A DNA stretch of 64,000 bases from Lingula anatina (lineage: Eukaryota > Brachiopoda > Lingulata > Lingulida > Lingulidae): NCBI RefSeq assembly GCF_001039355.2, contig NW_019776168.1, forward strand, positions 62,001 to 126,000, written 5' to 3'. The translations under genes were made by a program, and so were the position numbers. This document shows, in pieces, positions 13,401 through 25,400 of this stretch. The notes under the pieces are model-generated. The model was not told the origin of the DNA and did not search any database. It was given only the letters and a program-made list of their open reading frames with translations. Position 1 is the stretch's first letter, and each line of letters starts with the position of its first letter.

Positions 13401-16400
13401 GTGTCGTGCAGCCAAGGGTATATATGCTTATTTGAACTTGCCACAATATTTAATATATACTACCAGTAAGTTAAAAAGATGCATGTGTTTTCTAAGCACT
13501 GTTTTTCAGATATGGCCAACCTATAGCAAAAAATTTCTATTTTCTAGATTTCCACACTCACCATCTTTGACTTTGGGTGTTGGTGTTAGTGTTACGGGGG
13601 GTGCCACTGGGGGTGGGGGTGGCTGAGCCTTGGGTGCTGGTGGCGGGGGTGGTGCTTGGGTCAGGGAAGGGGTCTGGACACTGACCCCGGCATCAACTTT
13701 GTCCACCCCTCTGGGGACAAACTGTTTTTCCAGCAACTTGATCTTTTCTTCCATAGAGGACACCCTGGACCTCAGCTTAGGGGTGTCCTTGGAGGATTTG
13801 GGGGTCTCTGTTGGTTCCTGATCAAAGATGAAGGATCTTGTGTCTTAATTTTGAATTCCCATTGAAATGGTAGTAACCTTGTTTAACTGTAAATTAGTTA
13901 TTTCTTTGTCTTCCTATCATATGTATTTTGGGGATAAATACCTGAATACCTTTTAACTTGAGAATTTGTCATGACTTTAACAGGTTCCTTTATTGTCAAA
14001 AATTAGATATTTTGTTAAAAATTACTACATTATTTGAAAACATACCCTAAAGATATTGATAGAAGTCAATGCTTGAATTAAAATTTTATTAATTCTTAAT
14101 GCTTTATTCCTTTTTTACATTTGTTGAGGAGGTGATCACCAACCTTTGGCCCTTTTGGCTTTGATTCATCCTTCTCCTTATTCATTGACTTAATCACTGC
14201 CATAGCATGCGCATGTGCATCTGCTCTAGATCTGGCCTGTTTTAAAGAACTAGACTTGTGCTCTTCTATCCATAGTCTACCAATCTTTTTCTCTTCTTTC
14301 TGTGATTCCATCCTTGGAGGTGGCCATCGTACTCGCCCAATGCGAACTGTTTTAGCTCTCCCATCTGTTGGTTCGTCACTCACTGTACTGGTGTATGTTG
14401 TTACGTTTTCTCTTTCTACATCCCATCCTGACTGCACTGGCGGTGACTGTGGCTCCACCACTGGTGGTGTTGAAGGTGCTGCTGGTGGTGCTAGTGGTGG
14501 TGACTGCAGTGCAGGTGGTGGTGGTGGTGGTGGTGGTGGCGGTGGTATCACTAAGGGCTGAATGGAAGATGTAGATGCCACAGGAACATGCCGCTGGCGC
14601 ATACGTGGTGACCCAGGTACAGCTGGAGGTGGTGCTGCACCATCACCATCATCCTCTTCTTCCTGTATTGAATCTCTTGGAATCTGCTGGACATCCTCAG
14701 AAAACTTCACTCCTCGTGAGGCAGCACCAGCAGGTGTACGCCCTGTGATGCTAACTTGTGTCTTGGGCGGCCCTGGTGCAGGTCGCTTTTTCTCAAACTG
14801 TGCCCTGACTCCTCGGACTCCTGGCCCTACTCCCTGGGCAGATGTGCTGGGCTGTGGCTCCAAGTTAAATGGTGCAGGTGCTGGTGGTGGCGCTGCACCC
14901 AGGTGTAAGCCAGTTGGCTGCCCTGTGGTGCCCGAACCCTGCGACTAAATGAAAAGAAATATTTATTTAATTGAATTTTCATGGAAAGAAAAGTAAATTT
15001 AAAAAGAAACAGTTGAACAAGATGATATTTGACCATAATCAATAACATATTATTAAAACTCCAATCAATGGGCATACAGTCTTTTAGTCTGGCAAAGTTG
15101 TTACAACTATCAAGCAATCAAACAAAGCAATGGGTTTAAAGGCAGGAGAAAAAAGCTGATAATAGAAAAAAATTTTTAAAAAGGTTAGGATTCACCACCT
15201 GCAGCTGCCGTAACTGCTGCTTCAGCATTTCCTGCTGCACACTTTGTGAGAGAAGCTGGTTTTGTAGGTAGGTTTGCTGAAGAGAGGCTTGGAGAGTGGC
15301 TTGTTGCTGCTGCTGTGCTGCCATCTGTTGTAATGCGACCTGCTGTTGTTGCTGCTGCTGCTGTGCTAACTGCTGCAGTAGAAGTTGCTGTGTTGGGTCT
15401 ACTCCTAACAATGAAAAAAAATTAAACGTTTGTGTAATTGGATTTGAATGCCAATGTGACAATAAATGCTTATTCTTAAACATCATGCTATATTTGATTA
15501 TACAACTCAGCCACTAAATTTGAAATAAATAGAAAATGTTACCATTCAAAAACTCTTAATTTCATCCCAAACACCACAGATAATCATAACCAACCTAAGC
15601 CAAGTCCTGCGTTAAGATTTCCTGCTAAGCCTGGATTTAAGCCGATGCCTGCACCATAACCAAGTCCTGGGTTTAGGCTGAGGCCAGGGTTTAGGCCAAG
15701 GCCAGGGTTCAGGCCAGCTGCTCCCAGACCTAGGCCAGGATTGAGGCCTAACCCAGGGTTGATACCACCAAGACCATAGCCTGGTGCCATGCCAACATTG
15801 CCTATTCCACCTGGGGCCACCTGGGGCTGAAAAATATTAAAAATTTCATGTCAACACTAAGGTAAGAACAGCTCTTTTGACATTGTATTATAAAATATTT
15901 TGAACACTGCAAGCGTAACTCAACCAACATCAGATACCCAAATAAACATCTTAGAAAATGAAACATTATTTTCAATTTTAGAATAAAATGTCTACTTTCC
16001 TACCTGAGTCTGTACATCGCCAAGGCCATCTCCTCCACCTTTCAGTGCCCTCTCCAGTGTCCGCGGGTTACTCAGGGCATCCACATCACCCAAAGCCTCC
16101 TCAAACATGTTATCCAGCCAGCAGTCCAATTCAGTAGATGGGCTGATAGGCCCATTGTTGCTGGTGGCTCCCCCTTTTATTACCCTAGCCACTGACTGAA
16201 CATCACTGAGGTTATCAATACTGGAGCTTTCTAGTACTTTATCAAACACACGGTCCAGCCAGCGGTCCATGTCATCTGTTGGTACAGTAACCTGGGTGCC
16301 AGCGCCTTCAGAGATATCAGACATGGCCGAGCTAAAGCGTGGGTGTTTCAGAATGAGTTCTGTCATTGTGGGGTCGAGGCCGCGGGTTTGTGCGACCTGC

Positions 16401-19400
16401 CTGGCACGTTTCATGTATCTAGAATTCAATTTACTGGAGGACAGGCCCATGTCGTTATTGTTCTCCTCCTCAACGTCCCCATTTACTCCATGTCCATTTG
16501 GAATATGTCCGTTCCCATTGGGCAGGCCATTGGGGAGACCATTTGGTAAGCCATTTGGTATAGGAGGGGGTGGAGGTGGTGCTTTACCATGTGGAGGTAC
16601 AGGGGGTGGGGGAGGAGGGGGAGGGGGGTGGGGGTCTCGTTGGAGAGCGAGGAGGAGATGGTGTTGTGGTCTCTTTCTGTGAAGGTCTTCTCACGACCTT
16701 TGATCCCACCAAGTACCTCTGATTCAGTCTTGATGCAGCTAGTGGCACATCATCAGGGGCAGAGTCTGGCTCATCCCGTGGTGGACTCCTCTCCATATCT
16801 GGAGGTGGTGTGTGCACTTGGGCATTTGTGTAGCGTCTATTCAGAGCACTAGCAGCAGCTAAACTGGGCTCGTTTGCTCTAACTTGTGTAGGTCTCCTAT
16901 TCAAAACACTTGTTCTGGACAGGCCGATTTCCTTTTCAGCTGGCATTGCTGTTTTGGTGGAGTGCTCTCTGCGTGGAGGAAGAACAGGAGGTTGCTCTGG
17001 TATCTCCACTTCCAATGGTTCCTCACGAATAGGACTTGGAGGACGTGGTCGTCGCACTTGTGGAGGTGGAGGCGGAGGTGTGGGCTCTGGGGGTGGAGGT
17101 GGAAGGTTCTGGGGTATAGGTTCTGTCAGCTCCTCAACTTCTATGTCTATTCTTCTGTCATAGTCTGTATTGTGAGGCCTGCAAATGAAGAGAATAGTAA
17201 AAAGAAAAAGTATTCTAGTCTACATACCAATTTTTATTTGACAATTAAGTAAAGTAAAAATATCAATTCAGCTGAGATTTTGTGGAAAATATAACACAGA
17301 CTTCATTCATCCCAGCTAGCAAATATTTTGAAATAGCCAACATTCAAAATAACAGTTTTTCTTAACAACAACATATCAAAGATTACTAACGTTCCAGCAA
17401 ACACTGCTTTTCTCGCTGGTGACACTGCTTTGGATCGATCAGTGGACACCAAGAAGAAAGACTTGCACACTGGGAAGGCTGGTGGAATCTCCATCTCACT
17501 GACTATGTCCAGTACATAGTCGTGCCCAGCCAACTCGTACTGCTCATTCTCATCTTGTAATATTAATGTCCAGCCATGGTTCCCATCTGTTATGTGTCTA
17601 GAATAAATTTGAGGCAAAATCAGTCAAAAAATATCAATCAAAATTATTAAGCTTAAAAACCTATTGTAATATTTTAAAATCCTAAAAATCTTTAAGTTGG
17701 CATATGAAAATTAAACACATCTAATAATTTTTATTATTTATCCAGCTCAAAAAGTTTTATATTAGTTGCTCATATTACCAGTTATAATTGCTTTAAAACA
17801 TGCCAAAGGATATATTTCAAAATCTCATTCTTATCGCAATAAATATTTAGAAATATTTTCAACTTACCTCCCAGATCTGAGTAGGCTGCAGACAAATTCT
17901 TCAGATGTGGTCCATGAGTCTACATGCCCTATCATGTATTGTCCTAGTAAATGGAGGAAGATATGAATTATGGCACAAAAGTCCAATTTCACAAAACAAC
18001 TAGCATGGATCAAAATCTTTACACATGTATTTTCAGATTCCCCTAGAAAATTCCATTACCTAAGTTTTTTATCACAAGATTATATCTTGTATCTCTTTAA
18101 AAATGGGTTTTTTACAAAAACAAAAAGCAACAAACCATCTTTTTATCATTCACTCATTCTGGGATGAGGATGGGATTGCATTGTTTTCTTGTTTCCAACT
18201 ATTTGTCAGATCTTATCCAATGTATGTATTTTTAAAGTTTACAATTCTCTTCTACATCCAGTGTAATGAAGAAACTGACCATCAGCAAACTTGACCTCCA
18301 GGGCCATATTGGTTTTCTTCTTGGTGGCCTTCCACTCCAGCATGCAGGGTGGGTAGTACCTGCAGACCAGGGGCTCAATATCAATACACTGGAGCAGTTT
18401 GGACTGACAGAATGCCTTGTAACCATTGTAAGCATTGTCAGACACATACCTGTGATTACAAAAAAAGATATATTAAAACTAGTGGCAGATATTGTGGCTG
18501 TCTTCAGGGTCTCCCAGAAAACCATCAGGTTTTCAAGTTTACATTAACAGGTATTAAAGTTTTCTGTCAGAAGACTGTCAAAAATGGAGGATGGATCAAC
18601 AGAGATCAGCTGGGAGACTGTAAGAAAATATCTCTGGAACGGCCTCTGAAAACTATATTCTATGTCCATCATCATGTCTCAGTAAAAGCGTTATGTGATG
18701 CCATATCCTGATGAAGGCTGCATACACAGTAATTACTGCTTTATTAGTTAAAGTGGAATACCTAGTTGGCAATCCAGACGACACTTACTTGAGTAAGTAC
18801 TTAGACAAATTGGGACTTGGAGGAAAACAACTCAGACAGTTGGCCATGAGCAGCCAGCCTCTTTCTGAATTTGCATGGCTTGGGTTCCTCCATGTTTGAT
18901 TGCAGAGCTGACTGTATATCTCGTCTCGAAGTTGCAGATTTATCAGGCCCTGAATTTAAGACAGGATTTACTCCATTTGAATAAGATTGGTTAGATATAG
19001 GAGATTCTAATTAACATCCAAATGGCCTAGGAGTCATATTTGTCATTAAGGCATTACTTCGACAAAAAGTTTCCACAAACAATTTATAACAGAGTTCCAT
19101 TGGCACATGAATACGTACAGTATGTGACATGATAAAAAAGTATGAAACAGGACTGTCTTTATTAAGTTATAAAAAGGTAAAACAGCTCACCTTCTGGACA
19201 ATATAATCAGCAAGAACACACTCTCTTCTTTCTGACAGATTGACATCATTCATAAATCTCAAGATCTGAAAAAAAAATTTTTTTTTCTATTCTGCAAATG
19301 AATATTCAAATTTTCACATATTGATGTCTGAATACATGCAGTAAACTTAAAGTTTTATATTTGTCTTTATGTTGCAATTTTGTTATTAGTTTTAATTCTT

Positions 19401-22400
19401 AGCCAATCAAAAACTCAAGTCCAGAAATCTGCCAAACTCCAACTGTAAATGATTTAATTTTGATAACTACATTAGAAGAACATGTAAGAGATGAAAGGCA
19501 CTGAAAGACCATAAGAAATTTCCTACTTTCTTAATCATACATTTAATTTCCTCAGTGGGTTAAAATAAGTCATTATGATGTTTATTTTGAGGTATACCAG
19601 TTTGAAAATTGCCATGGAATCCTTGATGTCCACATCAGATGACTTGGGAAGAAATGGTGATTTGATGGGTTCTTTCCTCATGCCCCATCCATAGTCCTGC
19701 AATATGGAATAATTTCTTATCAGTTCATTTCTTCAAATGTCTTTTTACTCCTCACCAAACAGTTGAGCATTGCTTCAGAGATTATAACGAAGAATATTAG
19801 GCCAATATATCATATTGCATACATTTGTTACTTTTATACTCACTAAACAGTACCTATTCTTATGTTTAAAAATGCTACAACTAATGATGTATTTAATGTA
19901 ATTTGCAAAAATTGTCTGACAGCGATTTTTCATGTTTCCAATGCTAAGTTATTCGCATCAAAACATTTATTGCACACATGCACATTAGTGCCCTCCTGTA
20001 CTGCGGCACATGTACACACCTGTACACATAATAAACAAAATGACACACCTGGCACATACTCTGTTAAGATATCAGACCTTCACTACTTTACCTTAAAGTA
20101 AGCCTTGGTATACTTGGTGAAGACAAAGGAATTGATGTCATCAGGAAGTGAAAACTGGAAGTTCATTGGCTCCACATGCCCCACTACTTTGATCAGGTTC
20201 CTGTCAGTATGCAGTGGTTGCCATCCTATTCAAGATATAGAGCAAATATCACTGACATGTTTAAATAATGCTCATCAAATAACATCTCATAAAAATAGGC
20301 ATTCTGATAACTTTCTGTACAGAACCAACAATGGCTCATCAGCAGGTGGGACAACAATGAAAATTTAACAGGTTAAGTTAATTGTCAATCTCAAGTATTG
20401 AAGACCTTGTTAGATTTCATTACAAGTTCATTTAATACAGGTCTGGATATAATTCACATATCTTAAGTACAAAGAAAGAAGAGGTATTTTCACCATCTAA
20501 CTTGCTAAAGATGAAGGCCAGCTCTGGTGGGATTTCCAGATGGGCCACTCCTGCCACTGCTCGGGCAGAACGTTCCTGAAACACGTCATCCAATATAAGA
20601 CACTTTGGACACATTGACTGAATAATGATGCTTGTGTCGACTTAAATCTAACATCCCTTTTCTTACAAACCTCATCTGTTTACTATGGTAATTTCTCACT
20701 AAACCTTTACAAAATTTATAACCATATATTTCATAAAACATATTTTCTTTTGCCCATAAAATGGATACAGACTTTCTTAATTTTATAATGATTTCATGTC
20801 AGAATTATTTTTTAGATTTACAATGGGAAATCTTGAACTTGTTAAATGTCTGGATAACATGAGGTCTTAAAAATTGTGTAATTACTGCAATAATCTAACA
20901 AAATAACTTGTTTCCATAAGAAAAATTAAACTTGAAAATAGTGTACTGAATTTCATATGCTGTATTTAATAATAAATAGATTTTTATGGCACAAGTATAT
21001 GCAAGTAATTCTGACCTTTTTACCTATTCTTTGTTATACAATTTCTTTATGTATTTTTAAGTATTATTTAAAAGGTGCACAAAAACTTATAATAATTCCA
21101 TATTCATATTATTTCATATTCTAAGTTTTATTTCTTATCGCATCAGAAGTTTGCTAAATATCATGTATTTATATCCGATTCAACTCTTCCTGTGAATTGG
21201 TAGATTTACTGTTCATTGACATACTTCTTCCTCCTCAAGTTGTCCCTGCTGCCGCCTAATGGGATCAGATGCTGACGGATAACTAGTAATCTTCTGAAGA
21301 GACAGTAATGTAATAACTCTTCTTGGCACAACTGAATGGGCTTTTTCATTTATGACAAGTTTACTTATAGTCCTTCACCGTACAAATGTATTTTCACAAA
21401 AGGGGATGGTTGCCTAGGTCTTATGCAGCAGTATGGTATTGTTTTCAGTTCTTGTTAGTCTCTCCCTACAACCCAACATGCAGTGTTCTCCACACTCAAA
21501 AGCAATGCAGGACATGCTGCATATCTGTGATGCCATCAGCTTGAACTTCTTAACTGTATATATTAATTTTGCTTTTGCGAAGTGTTACTTTGTAATGTTT
21601 GTGTGAGGCTTTTGAGTATTTAGCAATTTTGCCTGATCATGCACCCTAGCTAATTCCAGTTACTAAAGCAATGTTATCCAATGCAAAAATAAAACTAAAA
21701 CAGGAAAATCAACCCTTGACTGATATAAATGTAATATATACAGTTCTTCAATCTTTCATGCAACATAATCTAAAATATCATTATCTCACATCAAAAATTT
21801 AGATGTCCCAATGTCTAGATTAATAAATGTTGCTACAGTGTAGAATTATTAGATCCATGCATTCTATATACCAAAACTCTTATGGCAGTAAGTCACTAAA
21901 TTCCAACAAAGCTGTTTGTTTCCCCAAGCAATACTTTGTTTGCCATACTGAAGAATAATTTCAATTAGTTGGGTTCTTGTCAGAAAATATGTTTTATTTA
22001 ATAATTAATGAAAATAAATTTGAAAAAAAAAGATAATCCTGTAAATTAGGTGTTTGAATTATGTGAGTAAATACCATAGTGTTACAATATCTACTTTATG
22101 TCAATGTTACTTAATATCTCTGTCGCTATCAAATCACACACAGGAAATAAATAATCTAAACTGTGCAAAAACTGATACAAAAGAATGAAATAAAAGACAC
22201 AAACTATAAAGAAATCTAGAAGCATGCATTGTGCTTTGATAAATCAAAACTATGATTAACCTTTATCTTGTTTCAAATCTTGGCACTAATAATGTGCATA
22301 AGGAAATATTTCTTACTTACGGAGTTATTTAAAGAATTATAATCACTGATGAAAACATTGTCAACAAATCAAAAAAAAATATCTTACTAAATTGGCAGTG

Positions 22401-25400
22401 CCTTGCACAATTATATATGAATTAAAAATGCTCTTCTAATTAAAACTACATTTACATTACCAAGACTTAAAACATAAATCATACTGTTGAAGGTACTATC
22501 AATAAATAAAAACATTGGGTGTAAGCCATCAAAACTTCTACCTTTTCAATCTTTTCCTTTGCCATTTTGATTTTCCGTTGCTCTTCTTGCTTCTTATGTT
22601 TATGGTCTGCAAGCATCTGAAATACAAAATATCATCTGTGCCATAATTACTGAGAAAAAAAAACTGAAAATATATATTGTGGAATTTTGTAATCTATGAT
22701 ATTTTTGTGGCATGATAATAAGTCAGGTTCCACATTTTTCTAGAAAACACAACCACTGGAGGAGCCTACTAAAAACAAGAATCAAAATCCTTATGTCAAG
22801 CATTTGCTTTAAATACAGTGGATTAAATAGATCCAATGCCAAAATATTGCAAGAGAAAATCTGTCTCATTTAACATTCAGTTACAGTTCTCAATCTGTCC
22901 TAGAACATAATGTTTTCTCTTTTAAAGAAACATATTCTTAATCTGTTCTAGGACATTTTGAAGGAATTCCCAAAAATAGTTCTCGATCTGTTATATTCAT
23001 CACAGAACAACATTAGAACTGTAAAAAAATACACCAAATGTTCTAGAATAGATTGAGAACCGTTAGTGAACATTAAATGAGACAAATTTTCACAGGGGAT
23101 ATCACTCACGGCCAGGTATCTTTTCCTCTGCAGTCTCATGCGATACTGCGCCTGTGCCTTTATTATGCCCTTTCGCAGGATACGGTATCGCGTTCTGCAA
23201 AGACAACGAATTTTGCTTTCAATTTCAAATAACTGCAATATCTACAAGTTATTCTTTATAAACTAAAAAAAGAAAATGCAATAATCTAAACTCTGCACAC
23301 GTTCAATTCCAAGAATTTAAGGTGCATCTGACCTACTTACACATTAGATGGCAATTTTGTTCAAATAGCACTGTAAGTGATACCATGTTCACCCAATTAT
23401 TCTGCCTTGTGGATGAAAAAAATAATATGACCTTAAACTTCAGAAATAGAGATTAAGGTACTTCCATCTGATCAGATTACTAAAGTAAAGCCTAGACCCT
23501 TACGTTACCTATGTACAGCACATTCCAAATTATACACCACATACAAGATATACATGCAACAATGATTCCATTCTTGATATTTGTAAAGATGCAGGGTATA
23601 CAATATCAGGTTAGAGATAAATATTGTTGTTTTTCATGCAATGCATCAATATAACAATATCATGGCCAGTGAAGGTAAACCTACCTAAAACGTGACTGAC
23701 CTAAACAATTAATTTGTTAAACTTTTATTCTGATAGTCTCATATTCATCTTATAACATAAAATGACCAAAATTGTCCTGAAAAATTAAACTCCCAACTTC
23801 TTTATAACGTTTGAAAAAAGTTTAATAACAATATCAATAGTATACCAAGCTATAATGTTCCTTAATACACTGCTGTCCATTATATATGAATTAATGATTC
23901 GGAAAAGAAAAACATAATTTTCATATTATAAAAATATCAAGCACAGACTCCATTTCCTCTGCAAATGCTAACTCAATGGCTACAAAGAGTAGTTTGTGCT
24001 TTTAAAAATAGCAAATTGGCATTTCTTTTATCATGGAGTTAACCGAAAAAAAAGCTTGCCACACTTTTCAATTAGTTGAGAGGCACTAAAGTAAAGTGAG
24101 CCCAAAACACATCATTAAAAATATAACCAAAATTCCCAGCATGCATACCTGTTCATCCATGCACGGAGGTGTGCCTGCAGTCTGACTGCAGCCACACGCA
24201 TTTTCATGTACCTTCTCCGACATAAGTAACCACGCACATATCGCTGGAGTTTCAGCACAGAGGCAGCAAGTTTCTCATGGCGCAGTGCCTCCATATGCTG
24301 ACTGAAGGACTCCCGCATAAAAACCTGTTGAATATAAAAGAAAATTACTGACCTGCACTAAGAAAAAATTCACACTCTTAAATCTATGAATTGAACAGAT
24401 TTTGTTATACTGGTTAAAAAAAATTAACACACAAACTCATTTTGGCCATTTTAGAAAATGGTAAGATACAATTTTAATTTGCCATAAATTTTCTTCCATG
24501 CAAGATATATAAATATATGTGATACCTTCATCCAACCAAGATGTTTTCTGTGACAAAAATGTGTGAATATACTGGTACGAAGCTGTCTTTACCTTGGAAA
24601 GTCCTAGCTGATATTTTTCTACTTCCATAGCTCTGGTCTCCAACAATATCAGCTCACACTTTCCTCTGTGGTCCACGTTGACTGGGATTTTCCTGTGATC
24701 TATTAGGCACCAGTACCTACACGTGTATCAAGTTATTATCATAATATCAGAGTGCCTGCATAGTGCCACACCCACCCTCTCATACACACTCTCCATTCCC
24801 TATCTGTAAGTGTCTATTGCTAAAAGCTCACTTTACATACATTTGTGTTTCCAACAAGTGCCTAATTTTTTAAAAAAAAACTAAATCAAAATTTTCAGCT
24901 GACTTGATAAAAGGAAATGACCATCCCAAATCTATGACCTTAAAAACTATCATGACAAAATATGAAAACTGTGAAATGAAAGTGAAAGTCTTTATATAAA
25001 TAAATTTACCTTTCATAGAACATGGAGAAGCGCATACGTGCAGGATACCCCAGCTTGCGAATGCGTATAGTCTCGAGCATGCCCGTGTACCTCAGCTGCG
25101 ACAGTACCACCGGGATGTCAAACTGCATGGCAGCCTTGGTATTGTTTGGTTTGATGCAGCGTATGAAGAATGGATTGCACCTAGTTTAAACATAACATAT
25201 ACAATTGTTGTCAAATGAAAATGTGTATATAACCTAATAGGACTATTGTTAAATATAGCTCTGAAAAAAGAGTGGAAAAGAATATAAAATATATGACTAC
25301 TTTTCTGAATAAAATAAAAAGTGAAATATCATATATATGCTGAATCTGGTACAGCTTCATGTGACGCTGATCTAAAAAATAATTTTAAATAAAATCATCT

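Noticed and set aside
14256-14948. Long plus-strand open frames rich in Gly/Val/Cys
   Set aside because: They are the antisense of the proline-rich myosin exon; GC-rich simple coding keeps several frames open. The same holds for 13432-13865, 16269-16852 and 16884-17252.
15296-15517. Plus-strand frame with poly-cysteine
   Set aside because: Antisense of the CAG/CAA glutamine tract in exon 15199-15404.
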